Shown: one piece after another, positions 12,008 through 23,140 of the stretch
How positions within the stretch are numbered: position 1 is the first letter of the stretch
Layout: each line of letters opens with the position of its first letter
Assembly: GCA_026261815.1 (NCBI GenBank)
Contig: JAMPIT010000848.1
Coordinates: 4,712,001-4,776,000, forward strand
DNA: 64,000 bases
Origin: Monarcha castaneiventris obscurior
Taxonomy: Eukaryota; Chordata; Aves; Passeriformes; Monarchidae
Direction: 5' to 3'
Program-made: the position numbers and the translations under genes
Notes under the pieces: generated by a model
Seen by the model: the letters and a program-made list of their open reading frames with translations, nothing else
Databases searched by the model: none
What the model was told of the DNA's origin: nothing

Positions 12008-12468
12008 TGATGCCATGATGATTTTTTGCATTTTCTTTTATACCCCTGTTATACCTTTTTATAACTTCTGTATTCTTAGTGCTTTTTGCCTACATTCTTG
12101 GACTTGTTTGTTAAGCAAGGAGACTCAACATTTTAGAGGTTTTGTAGTTAGGTATCAGAAAGCCCCAGACACCAAGGTCCTCTGCAGAACACATTTTGTA
12201 AACTAAGACAGAACCATCCAGGGGAAGGTTCCTTGGGGAGGGGGGCTCATTTGAGCCTCTCATTGGGGAATCTTTGATAGATATGTAAATTAGTTAGATC
12301 TATAATGTTATACCAGATCTTTTGGGGGGGGCATTGCGGTGTGCATTGAGGTGCTCTCGACCTGGATGTGGTGCACCTAAGGATCCTTAAAATAAATACC
12401 AAGGTAAAGTCCCTTTTCCCCTTCTAACCATGTTTGACTCTTGATTTTAAGACCAGGAAAAGGCATCA
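12008..12468 (+). mobile_element. Solo LTR of an endogenous retrovirus, family B copy 1
   Basis: A 461-bp element begins TGATGCC and ends with its exact inverted complement GGCATCA. It carries an AATAAA polyadenylation signal at 12391-12396, about 72 bases before the end, which orients the LTR on the plus strand. A second copy of about 475 bp lies at 51101-51575. The two are mostly alignable but differ by many substitutions and by G-run length around 12322-12330. No internal retroviral genes flank it, so it is a solo LTR formed by recombination between two LTRs. The flanking 4-mers are ACAC and ATAT, which could be a decayed target duplication (two C-to-T changes), but this is not convincing. 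Confidence 0.85.
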
Positions 12469-12689
12469 ATATGGGCACGTGTTGGAAACCATGGGAAGCC
12501 CCTACTGCCTTTCCTTGCAGAGACACTCAGGAAGGGAGCAAGGCAGGACAGGGCAAAATAACTGGATGAACAAAGCCTCGTTCTGTCTAATGCTGCTGAC
12601 CTCCAGGAATGAAACAACCACCATTCACAGATGCAGGGGAAGGCACACGGGGACAGCGGCCTGCTAGAGACAGTGTGGGGGATGGCACC

Positions 12690-13126
12690 AGGATGAGCAG
12701 GGGGATGGGGCAATTCTCCTATGAGGAAAAGCTGGGAGGACTGACACTGGTCAGCCTGGAGAAGAGAAGCTTTAGAGTGACCTAATTGTGACTTTACAGC
12801 ACCTGAAGGGAGCCTGCAGGGGTGTTGGAGAGAGACAATTTGCAAGGGCCTGCAGTGACAGGAAAAGGGGGAATGGTTTCAAGCTGAAAGAAAGGAGGTT
12901 TAGATTGGACGTTAGGAAAAAACTCTTCCCTGTGAGGGTGGGGAGGCCCTGGCACAGGGTGCCCAGAGAAGCTGTGGCTGCCCCTGGATCCCTGGAAGTG
13001 TCCAAGGCCAGGCTGGACAAGGCTTGGAGCAACCTGGCCTAGTGGAAGGTGTCCCTGCCCATGGCAGGGAGACTGGAATGAGAAGATCTTTAAGGTACCT
13101 TCCAACCCAAATAATTCTGTGATTTC
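12690..13126 (+). mobile_element. CR1 LINE, longer 3' fragment (~437 bp)
   Basis: This sense-strand CR1 starts further upstream than most copies here. It includes the GTCAGCCTGGAGAAGAGAAG block and the ACCTGAAGGGAGCCTGCAGG block, then the TTTAGATTGGACGTTAGG and CCCTGGCACAGGGTGCCCAG blocks. The tail is TTCTGTGATTTCC. The exact 5' boundary is uncertain by about 20 bases. It lies about 220 bases downstream of a solo LTR on the same strand, and the gap between them holds nothing recognisable. Confidence 0.93.
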
Positions 13127-16100
13127 CATTCTGGATCTCCTTCCAAGTGCCTCTCCCACTCCCCAAAATTATGAGCACATCCCAAAGACTCAACCCACCA
13201 GTGGGTACATGGAGGGCATGGCCTGGGGGAGCTGAAAAGTGAAAGAAACAGCAGCACCTCATATCCAGGGACAAGAGCTTTCATCACAGGCTGTTTCTAA
13301 GAGCAACAGTGTGAGGACAGCAGAGCTCATTTTATGTCATCAGACCTCATTCCCAGATGTGTGGGAATGCTGGAAGCACACTCACTCCAGAAAGGAAGCA
13401 CGCCTTGGGAAAAGGCACAGTGGGACACCAAAATCCCAGTGTACTCGTGGTAGGTGCACAAACCCTTTCCATCTGTGGGTCTGGTTTTGAACTTGCATCC
13501 CTTAGACAGAGTGACACAATTCTCTCTGAGACCAATGGGGCAGATGCAGCCCTAGACACAAAAAGCAGGGCAGGAGGCATTTGAGAGGTAAGAAACTAAA
13601 AATATGGCAGCCCTTCTGAGGGTCAAGATAAAGGCAACATAAGCAGACATGAGAAGAGGGGGAGGAAAAGAAATAAAACTTACAAAGCATTTCCTACTGC
13701 TGCCTTCCAAAACATGTGAGAGGTTTTAGTCTCCAGGAGCCTGTTGGAAAGAAGTTCTCAGCTCTGCCTCTGCTTCTACAAATAGCTTTCTAAAAATACC
13801 AGAAGCCAGAAATTATCACAGGAATTATTTGATATTTATTGTCATTCAAATGCCTACGTAGTCAAAATGAAAATATAGATGACAGCCAAACCCTGGACCT
13901 CTTTTCCCCTCTTTCTGTGCTCTGGATGAGTTGAGAAAATGGAAATCCATGTCCCTGGCTTTGTTCCTTCCTCTGATTAGGCTCAGGAGGTACCAGACAG
14001 TCCACAGCACAGTTGCTCCAAATTTTGCTTTTCCCAGATGAGTCCATCCTGACAACTTGAAAGCTCATGGAACAGTTTTGTTCCCAGATGCACAGCATCA
14101 TTACAAGTTCAGAAAAATAGATCCGCTTTCCTAAGTGGGTTTTACACATCAAGTGCTGTCCACAGCAAGTTGTGCTAGGGGCAAGCCTGGCAGCAGTGGG
14201 GCTCTGCTCTTAAACCTCAGACTGAGGTTGTGCCCCTTTGCACAGCCACGTAATTCCAAATGACCCTCTGAGCACTCATTAAAGTGAGGCCCGATGGACA
14301 GCAGAGAGAACAAGGCAATAAATCCAGGCTGGAGTCTCCAGAGCCCAATGAAGAGGAGAGAGTGAGTCAGAAAATCCTGCTCCTTCCTCACAACATTTCC
14401 TGAGGTCCAGAGCGAGCTCAGAGGTGCCACTTCACACATGTCCCTTAGCAGAGCACGAATGGGGAAGGAGCAAAGCTCAGGCAGAACTGGCTCTCCTTCA
14501 CTGAGATTTATTGCACACAGGGACCGGGTGGGCATGAGCCAAGGAGTGCTGAAAAGAGAGAGAGAGATATAACGGGGCTGTTCTCAGCCAGGTTGGGCTT
14601 TCACAGTCCAAAGGAAAAGGAAATTGCACTCATGTCCACCTTCCAAGTGGGACCTTCCACAGATTCACACCCGGCAGTGCTTCCCACCCACACTCCCATC
14701 GCTTTGCGCTGAGGCGAAGGGAAACGCGGCGGACACACACCGGACTGCTCCCTGAGAAGCAAAAACACCTTGAGAACCATTTTTCTCAGGTTTAACAGAG
14801 TGGGGAAATGGTTTTCACCTAGCTCACAGTGAGTTCACAAGACCATCAGTCACTGCCTGCGCTGCAGCCGCTGGGGCAGTGGGAGAGGGATTAAGCAGGA
14901 GATGGCACAAGGCAGAGCAGCACAGGGTGCAGCAGCAGCTCTGCTGCTCAGCAGAGGCAGGAGCGTGTTGTTACCCATTAGCATGAGAAACTGAGGGCTC
15001 CTGCAGGGTTTTGCTGGGTGCAAATTGCTGCAAGGAGCAAAGAGCTCTCTGCCTACTTCGCATCTTGAAGTATTCCAGGTAGTCACAAGGGAGGGCAGGG
15101 AGAGAGTCGCTGAAATGCAAAGGGAGATGGATTCCTGTGAAATATGTCATTTTCTCTGACACAGTGGGACGTTTGTGTGGAGTTACTTTCTTAAATCAAC
15201 TTTTTGCCCCTGTGGCCACTCTCCAACTGAACAAACACCCCTCGGGAAAGCCTCCCCACCCCGTGCCATGCACAGGTTGTAGGGGCATCCAAATGCTCGT
15301 GCCATACAAACATTCCTAAGTCACAGCACCAAAGGCTGTTTTCTTCAAATCCAGCTGCTCTGGAAGCTCTCAGTCTTTTCATAATCTGCAATTCCTAATA
15401 AATCTGTCCCTCCAAGTTCATGAAAGAAACCTCACGTGTCCCAGCATGAAAACCCAGTCCCTGCATTGGGTCCTGGTGGGGTTTGACAGCCAGGGATGCC
15501 AAGGTGCAGCTCGATGATGCACAGGAAGCTGGATCGGAGCACAGCCAAGAGCAGGGACCCAAGGACAAACAGAGCAGGGAACAAAAATGCCTTGGGGACT
15601 CACCTGGGCTGGTTGTTTCTACCACGGCCTGCAGTAACAGGGGTGAGCCACATCTACTCAAATTTTACACTGAAAAATACAGGCATTGAGGCAGGATGAG
15701 GGGCAAACTCCTGAGCTTCACTCGAACCCTGTCCAGAGACAAGGGTCAGAGTACGGTGGGATCCAAAGGGAGGTTCAGATTTGCGAGGTGTGGCTCACTT
15801 TCCTTTCTACAAGAGCAAAGAACGCACAAGAAAAAACGTGGTTTAATCTGTCTTCTGTCTTGTGTTTTGCTGACAGCTCCATAGGGGACCTCAGGAGCAG
15901 AGAAGCTGAGATATTGCAGGTACAGCTGTGAGTGTAATGGGTTTTTCAGTTCATTTGGAAAACAAAACAAGAGCTGTTCTGTGTTGACCTGAAATATTTT
16001 TCCACTATAATGAGAGAAAAGGAGCAAATACTCACCTTCAATCAACCGAAACATTCTGTTTGACCCAAAATGAAACCTTTCATTTTGTTTCCACAGTACT

Positions 16101-16254
16101 CAACCACTTCTTAATTCATGCTAAATTCCAAACAAGAAATACCAATCAAGCAAAATGCTTTGTGTCAAGATGAATAGTTTTTTCTTACCTTCCTGCCCTC
16201 ACCTGGGGCACTCTGATCTAATGCAAGACGAGTTTGCAAATTATTTTGTGTTGT
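13127..16254. other. Unique non-coding sequence with a small CpG cluster
   Basis: About 3.1 kb of single-copy sequence. A (GA)n run lies at about 14556-14568. Eight CpG dinucleotides fall between 14670 and 14742, a local density far above the surroundings. No gene or transposon was recognised. Open frames up to 128 codons (14149-14535, minus) lack recognisable domains. Confidence 0.6.
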
Positions 16255-16870
16255 TTTTGAATTACGCGGAAAAGCAAAGGGGGACCTTTCTGCAGCCCTC
16301 TCGCCCTGGTGTGTGGCCAGGATGGAGGAGCATTAACAGCGCTGCAGGAACCTTCTCCTGCCTCCCCGGGCTGTAATAACAGCACCAGCTCCCTCAAATG
16401 AGCAGCTTGGAGCTCCTTTCTGCCCCATCCAAATGTCTGTAATAAAGGCAATTCACAGCCTGGGGAAGGCGCGCCCTGCTCCCCACTGCTGGCTACCTGC
16501 TAATCAAGGCAGCCAGCCCCCCTCCATCCTAAAAGGTGTTATTAACGGGCCGGCATCCCCCGGAGAGCAGCGGGAGAGCTGAAAGGAAACCATCAGGTTA
16601 TGTCAGGGTTGGAGTCACAGAGCAGCTCTAATTGAAACTTCTCTGTCATTTACTCATCAGGAATGTAGAGCTCCTCCTTTGAATGAAACATTAGACACCG
16701 GCCTGACAGCTCCAGGTGGAAGATTATCCGGCAGCTTAATCGCTCCCTGACAGCCCTGGTTACTCCCACATCAGCATCTATTAACCTTCCTTTTATTCAG
16801 ACCCTTTTATGCCTTTTTAATCAGTGGCTCTGGGTGCTTTGGCTCAAAAGGCAGTCGGATCTCGGGCGGG
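16255..16870. promoter_or_regulatory. CpG-enriched unique stretch, candidate regulatory element
   Basis: About 17 CpG in 620 bases, roughly three times the local background. The sequence holds a GGCGCGCC palindrome (about 16468-16475), several ATTA/TAAT cores (for example 16541-16546 and 16736-16741) and a CAGGTG E-box at about 16711. No transposon sequence lies inside. Mixed GC-rich and homeodomain-type AT cores fit a developmental enhancer. This is inference from composition only. Confidence 0.3.
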
Positions 16871-17239
16871 ATGTGAGAGCTGCACGAGGGGGCCAGGGCT
16901 GCCTGCCAGGTCACCTCCTCTTGCGTGGAAATCTTCAGAAAAGGGGCTGCCTTCTGAAACCACTAATCCAGTTTATCTCTGGGAAGGAGATAACTGTTTT
17001 GCCAGAAGTTGGGCTCTTATCAGAAGCTTCAAATTTTGGGGTGTACTGCTTAAAGCCCCAAGTCATGGCTGTGGGGAAAAAAAAAAAAGGCACTGTGAAA
17101 AATTCAGCGTTAATTTAATTTATTTTTTGATAAGTTAGTATCGAGCCTTTAGGTTTTCAGAGAGAGCTCAAAACCAGATGTGAGTGCACCCTCAAGGCTC
17201 AGACACTGGAAGACAGATAAAAAGAACCCAAAGTTTATC
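16871..17239. other. Unique sequence between a CpG-enriched stretch and an old CR1
   Basis: Nothing was recognised beyond an A run at about 17077-17088. Confidence 0.55.
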
Positions 17240-17404
17240 CTCTCTAAATCAAGACTGGATGTCTCTTGAAAATTGGCGCTATAACTCAAACAGAAGTTAT
17301 GGTCTTGATGCAGAAATTATTAGCTGAAGCTTCCTGAGCTGTATTATGCAGGAAGTCAGACTAGATGATAATAGTCCCTCCTGGCCCTCAAGTCCATGAA
17401 TCTT
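17240..17404 (+). mobile_element. Ancient CR1 LINE, 3'-terminal relic
   Basis: This matches the CR1 3' end that I recall from turtle and crocodilian genomes rather than young bird CR1. It contains AAATCAAGACTGGATGTCT, then GTTATGGTCTTGATGCAG, TATTATGCAGGAAGTCAGAC, TAGATGATAATAGTCC and CTGGCC, ending in a degraded AGTCCATGAATC tail. Spacing is kept throughout, with scattered substitutions and small gaps. The match to that lineage implies an insertion older than modern birds. Confidence 0.8.
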
Positions 17405-17744
17405 TCTCCTGTGTTTTCCCAAACTGTCCTTTCTTGTGTGATGTGTTTGGGTCCAGATTCACAATGGCATTCAGACAGGCAGCACCAGGCGTGCATTTCC
17501 AGGGGGAAATAAAGGAATTTTAGCACCTCCATAACATCTTGCACCAGTTCTCTCTTCTTGCCCTGAGTCCCCAGCGCAGACCCAGGGAGGCAGAAAGCCT
17601 GTGGTGAGGGAGTTTGTGCCTCACCCTGTCCCAGCCCGGTGACACAGGTCTGTCCCTCGGTGTGTGTGTGGCCCAGCCAAGGTGGCCCTTGGTGACAACA
17701 GGGGTGTGACGTTCCTTGCTCAGCGCCTCTGGCCCAGGGGAAAA
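17405..17744. other. Unique sequence before a solo LTR
   Basis: Moderately GC-rich, with no recognised repeat, gene or RNA. Confidence 0.55.
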
Positions 17745-18184
17745 TGATGCCCTAGGTTTTAACTTTTATATTTTTCAAATTCTGTACTGCTTAAGAATGT
17801 AACTCTGAAGTTCCTTGTAGCCTGGAATTGCTGCTCTCTCGTGCTGGGCAGACACAACAAAGCCTCTCCAGGCTTTGCCTTCAAGGACAGCCAGGCTCTT
17901 CTAGGCCCAAAATGTGTAAACCAAAGCCTCTAAGGGGGGAGCAAGCTGAGGGGAATTACATCATTGACCTGGGGCTTTAATTGGAGAATTAATCCTGATA
18001 TGCAAATGAACCAAACCTATAAAGGTGTGAAGAACTCATGACCTGGGGTCCATCTGGGGGTCCATTTTTTGGAAGCAGCCTCTGGCTCCCCAGGGTGTAC
18101 TTTGAAGGCCCTTCAAATAAACACCGACCTTTATTCCCTTACTCCTGTCTAGTCTCTGTTTCTAGGTGGCTGGAGAAGGCATCA
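17745..18184 (+). mobile_element. Solo LTR of an endogenous retrovirus, family A copy 1
   Basis: A 440-bp element with TGATGCC / GGCATCA inverted ends. A TATA-like CCTATAAAGG lies at about 18017-18026. An AATAAA signal at 18116-18121 is about 95 bases downstream, a normal promoter-to-polyadenylation layout for a short R region. It is about 95% identical by eye to the copy at 54006-54443. Left flank AAAA and right flank AGCT do not match, so no target-site duplication is seen. No gag, pol or env sequence is adjacent. Confidence 0.9.
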
Positions 18185-19664
18185 AGCTCACCTCACGCTT
18201 GCTGAGCAGATGCAGAGTGGAACGGCCACCTCAAGCTCTGTTTTTGTGAAAAGGCTCTTCCCTTTGTCTGCCACCTCCAGCCCTTCCAATTCCATTTGCT
18301 GCAGCATCTCCCTGGAGTGCCCTGAGCTGGCTGGCTGCTGGCTCACCCCAATTCTCTGTGTGCTGCTCCCCATGCTGCTCCTCGCTCCATCCACAGGGCC
18401 CAGATGCCCAAAGATTCAATTCTCCTTTCCCAAGCCATCCTGGCAGATTTTGCTTCAGCCTTGGGCCAGATTGCCTTTGCTGGCTGCAGTTGGCTTGGCA
18501 ATGCCATGGTGGAGCCATCTCTAGAATAAATAAATAACCCTCATGCAAGTGGACACTTCTGCTGCTTTAAGGGATGCTCAGGACCAATAAAACATGTCCT
18601 AAGTTGTCTCAGTGGGGAGAAGAAACAACCTTCAAGTGGTGATCCTGTATTTCTGCAATCCAGCCCTGGAAACCTGAAATTCCTCCTCCCACCTGGGGTT
18701 CCCAACCCCATTAATAATCTGAAATAAGACAGAGTCCGTGCCCAGCAGAGCTTCCAGCAAAGTCAGACAAGCCAAAGCAGCATGGAGATAATAGCTGAGG
18801 GTTTGAGGGAGTGGGGTGAAGGGAAAGAGATGGAAAGGACTGTTGGAGGGAATGATGGATTTGACAGAGGAGAGGAAAGGCAGTCTGGGGAAAAGGAGAG
18901 GCATGTGTCCAAAACAGGGGCAGCATGGCTGAAGGAATAACACTGACAGAGAAGAGACTGAGGGAATTGGAGAATAAAAGGGCTGTGAAATATAAAATCC
19001 ACAAAACAGTGGAGATTTGGAAAAGTCTTTGCTGGAGATCGTGGGGAGCTAACCAGGCATAAGAAGCAAAAGGTCCAATGGTTGCATTCAGCGTGGTACC
19101 AGTAAAAGACAATAAAATAGAAGTGGTGATCTGGGAGCAGAGACAGAGGTGTAAAATGTTGAAAGACGAAAAGGCCAGCTCTTATCTAATGAGGACAGCA
19201 GGTAACTTTGTGGCTTATGAACTTCTTCATATTTTGAATGAGGTAAAAGGAGGATTAGTTGAGTTAATGAGTGAGGAGTTTCAGTTTAACTAAGGATGTA
19301 TACATTGATAAACATTTCGCAATCAAAACAAAAGGATGAAAACACCCCAGGGAGAAGCTGCTGCCTTTCCAGAGCAGCTCTGGTGTGACAAGGAACCATC
19401 GCCGTCCACGAGAGCACTGAGAGAGCTGAGCTGTTTGATGTGTCAGGGTCAGGGGAGGGAGAACAGGACAGTGGCTGACCCTCAATCCAACTCACTACAA
19501 ACAAACAAAAAAAAAATTAAAAAAAATTGAAGATTCTTTGTTTTCCTGGCTTGTATTTCTCAGACAGAGGTCAAGGCACCGTGCAGCACAGATTGCAGGG
19601 CAGAAATGCTGCTGCACAGATATCAGCTGTGTTCCTTCTGAAACACAGCTGCCATTTCCCCTTC
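18185..19664. other. Unique non-coding sequence
   Basis: About 1.5 kb between two solo LTRs. An A-rich simple stretch lies at about 19500-19528. Open frames up to 133 codons (18711-19112, minus) show no recognisable content. Confidence 0.6.
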
Positions 19665-20431
19665 TGTCATACATAAAACAAAAGGTTTGGCTTTCACATT
19701 CATGGAATGATGACTAATCAATGTAAAATATGAATGTTGTAAAGGGTTAATTAAGTTGTCAATTGATTAAGAGAGTTTGTAGTTATGTTTCTTAATGTGT
19801 AAGTGTTAAGTAATATTTCTAAGTTCCAAGCAAAGATCCAGACTTTAAATTACATTGAAAAATCCCATGATATGTTCTAAAATCATCTCCAAGTTTAGCT
19901 GTGTTCAAGAGAGAGAGAGAGCCCCCACCCATGGCTAAAGTGCTGTCCTCAGAAAAGTCCGGTAACCTGTCACCAAGCTCCATGGTAACCATGAATTTTA
20001 ATGAGAAAATTCCTTCCAAAAACTCAGATGACACCAGCCAGAGACTTCAACCCTAGTAACCAGCGAGCCATTGGCCAAAAGGCCTCACATCCATCTCCTG
20101 AACCAGGCCCAATGAACTGAACTTTAAGAGAACTCCAGCAATTATCTCCTACTTTGGAGGCAGGACAGTGGGCAGTGATGGGAGGAGCTGGAGGGGTATA
20201 AAACATCGACCACAGAGTAGAGAGTGCACTTTTTGCCTGCTTTGGTTGCTGCACTTTTGTCTGTGCCACACCTTGCTCGGGATTAGCCTGGGCAGAGCCT
20301 GGTGCTGGGGATCCTAGGCCTGCCTGTTAACTGCTTTTGCTTGGGGCTAGCTTTTTTGTTAAGGAATTTGTCCATTTTTGTTTAATAAATCAGTTTTTAA
20401 ACTTTTAAAAAGTGTGGCCTCATTCCTGACA
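19665..20431 (+). mobile_element. Solo LTR, ERVL-like, 767 bp
   Basis: The element starts TGTCATAC and ends CCTGACA, with TGTCA/TGACA inverted ends. The flanks are CCTTC (19660-19664) and CTTTC (20432-20436), a 5-bp target duplication with one mismatch. A 5-bp duplication and TGTCAT start are features I associate with avian ERVL LTRs. A TATA box TATAAAA lies at 20197-20203, and AATAAA at 20384-20389 is about 42 bases before the 3' end. A short (GA)n run lies near 19911-19921. No internal retroviral sequence is attached. Boundaries were chosen from the terminal repeats and flanking duplication. Confidence 0.78.
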
Positions 20432-22969
20432 CTTTCCATCTCCCATTCCCCAAAGGGAAGTTACAGAAAAAAAGGTGTTAAACTATTCCTTCTTTGATAC
20501 TATCATATCATATATTTGTATCAGTTAATTCATGGGAAATACTCAGATTTCACTCTATAGTGTCTCAGCAAGTTCACGCAAGGTACCCTGAGACATTTAA
20601 TCGTTGAGTTTGTCTTTATTTAAGAGAGGTTGCTTAATAGAGTCTGCAAAGCTGTTCAAACCACAGTGGATCAGCACATAATAAATCACAAGGGAGCTTT
20701 GGGGTTTTTTGTGCCAATTAAACATCGACAGCCCTGGATTTGGAGGGCTTTCACCTCAGAGTTTGATTTTGGCTCTGCTAGCGAGCAATAGCATTATCAC
20801 ACACCCCTCTGCTTCACCACTAAATCAAATGAGGCCCAAGCCATCACAGGCTGGTAGGGATCCAAACTTTTCCCAAATGTCAGTGGTGATTCTGTGCTTG
20901 AATTTAATTCAAACCTACTCCTAAGAAGAAAAGAGAGGGTATTAGAGCAGCACTCGTGGATTTAGGCATGACAGTGGCTGGAGAAGGATGGACACCTTCC
21001 TGAGAATGACAAAAGGAGGTCGAGCCCATGTATGAAGCACGTGCTGATAGCCAGGATAATTTACACTGAAGTCCTGATGATCCCAGCTCTGTTCCTGTGT
21101 GTGGTCAGAGAAAAGAGGAACACATTTTCTGGCAGTGGATGTGGAGTTCTGAATTAGGGGAGTTTGACAGGCTGGGACCCCCTGCTGAATAGCAAACCTG
21201 GGAACAGGGTCAGGAGTGTGGCCTGTGAGGTGACTTTAGCACAGCCAACTCTATCTGCATAATAAGTGTTCTGATTCTAATCGTTATTTATAACCCCCGC
21301 TACGCCTCTCACCTGGGGAGCACAAAAAAAAGCTTTAAAAGATGGTTGCAGCTTATTTACAATGGCTCCATTGGCTCGTAGCACTCTCCAGATGCATGTT
21401 AAAGCAGCAATAAAGGAAGCAAAAGCATTTTTAAAATCTGCTTTTAGAGCTGTGCATTAGTGACATGTATTTAAATCATCTGCACGCCATCAAGCATGGG
21501 TTCAAATTTAAATGTCACTGTGAAGCTTTTTCTCTTATCCCTTCACAGAGTCATTTGTCATCTTCCAATTCATGCAATGAAAAGGAAGTGAACAGAAAAT
21601 TAGACAAACAAATAAAAGTCTATGTTTTTAATGCAAAATGCAACCCTGGAAGCCTCTTGCTGTAAGTTTTTTTTAAATATTCAAGAAGAAGAGGGACAGA
21701 AAACAAAGCAAAGCTGCTGTTAAAAGAAACAGTAGACAAAGCAAAAGTCTTTGCTTAAATGTTAGAAGTAATAATGAAATGAAATAATCATTATTATTGA
21801 TCATCTGGCTTCCAAAGTGGACGTTTCCCTTCCTGTTTATTACCCACCTTGTTGTGATAAATTTGAATTAGCACTGGGGGGACCAGAATTAAGAGGTAGA
21901 GTTTTTTTTCCCCCAGTCTTTAATGTTAAACTCATGAGAGGAGCTTCATTTCCCAGATCACTGAAATGTCCTTTTTTTCCTGTCAATCTGACAATTGGCT
22001 TATGTATTCCAATATATATATTATATATTCCAATTCTTTTTTCAAGAATTCCCAGTTTATGCTTCCTCAAGTTATAGCATCCCTCTGAATATGAAAACCC
22101 CTGTCCCTCTAATGCTTCTTTTGACCAATAATGTTATTTTTTGCTTAGACAAAATATTAAGAGCAGAATCCATAAGTAATCAAATATGGTTTCCACAGCT
22201 GTCAACACTACTGAAGCATTGTTTCAGTTTTCCATTGCAATGGAATCTATAGAACAGACACAGATTATACGATATCAGTGATAAAATAATGATTATCTGC
22301 AGTCACAGGGCCAAATGTTTGACTTCTGAGGCACGAAACACTGGTGCTGATGGCAGAATGTAATCTGCCTTTTCACCTTGAGGGCAAAAATATTTCAACT
22401 CAATTTTAATGCTGGTTGATGGTAAGCAAGAGATTTCTGATTACAGTCCTTTATTATTGAATATTTGTTTTGTCTTATCAGAGTGAAAGTTCTGTAATTT
22501 TCCCCAAAAAGCAAAGCTTCTGCAGTCTTGGGGTTGAGATGAGGATTACTATTCTTCCATAAAAATAATCAGGGCTGGAAGTTGGACCCAGATGTAAAAA
22601 AAAAAAAAAAAAATTAAAAATATACATCTCAGGTTATAATACCAAAAGAAGCATGAAAAGGACTCAGTGTTCTTTCCAGAAGTCTCATCATTCAATGCCA
22701 GACCCAGGCTTTGAGGAAACCTTGAGTAATAGATGTACTCACAAAATCCATACACTTCAACAAAATTAGTTGTGAGATTGAATCCCAAAGCATCTCAAAC
22801 CAGGAGATTTGGTTTTTTCTGCGGGTTTTAAGTCAGGATTAATTTGCACCCAAAATAAAATACGCAGTTTTATCACCAGAATAAGTCTCAAAGTCACCAC
22901 CAGTAATGAAAAAAGGACTTGGAGAACCCCACCCGCTGCCCAAATCCTGCTACTGGCACAAAGGTAGAG
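20432..22969. other. Unique AT-rich non-coding sequence
   Basis: About 2.5 kb. It holds an alternating A/T palindrome-like stretch (22011-22030), flanked on each side by TATTCCAA-type words, and a run of 18 A at 22596-22613. No gene or transposon was recognised. Confidence 0.6.
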
Positions 22970-23140
22970 GCAGGACCAGGAGAGCTGTGAAGACAAAGGG
23001 AAATGATTCCAGACTGAAAGGGAGTAGGTTTAGACTGGATATTGGGAAGAAATTCTTCCCTGTGAGGGTGGTGAGACCCTGGCACAGGGTGCCCAGAGAA
23101 GCTGTGGCTGCTCCATCCCTAGAAGTGTTCAAAGCCAACA
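22970..23140 (+). mobile_element. CR1 LINE fragment lacking its 3' tail
   Basis: Contains the GACAAAGGGAAATGATTCC block, TTTAGACTGGATATTGGG and ACCCTGGCACAGGGTGCCC. It breaks off after GAAGTGTTCAAAGCCAACAG. The last ~110 bases and the tail of a normal CR1 are missing. Since CR1 integrates from the 3' end, a later deletion or rearrangement must have removed them. Confidence 0.9.

Noticed and set aside
12001..12475. Perfect target duplication for the LTR at 12008
   Set aside because: Flanks are ACAC and ATAT. A decayed duplication is possible but cannot be claimed.
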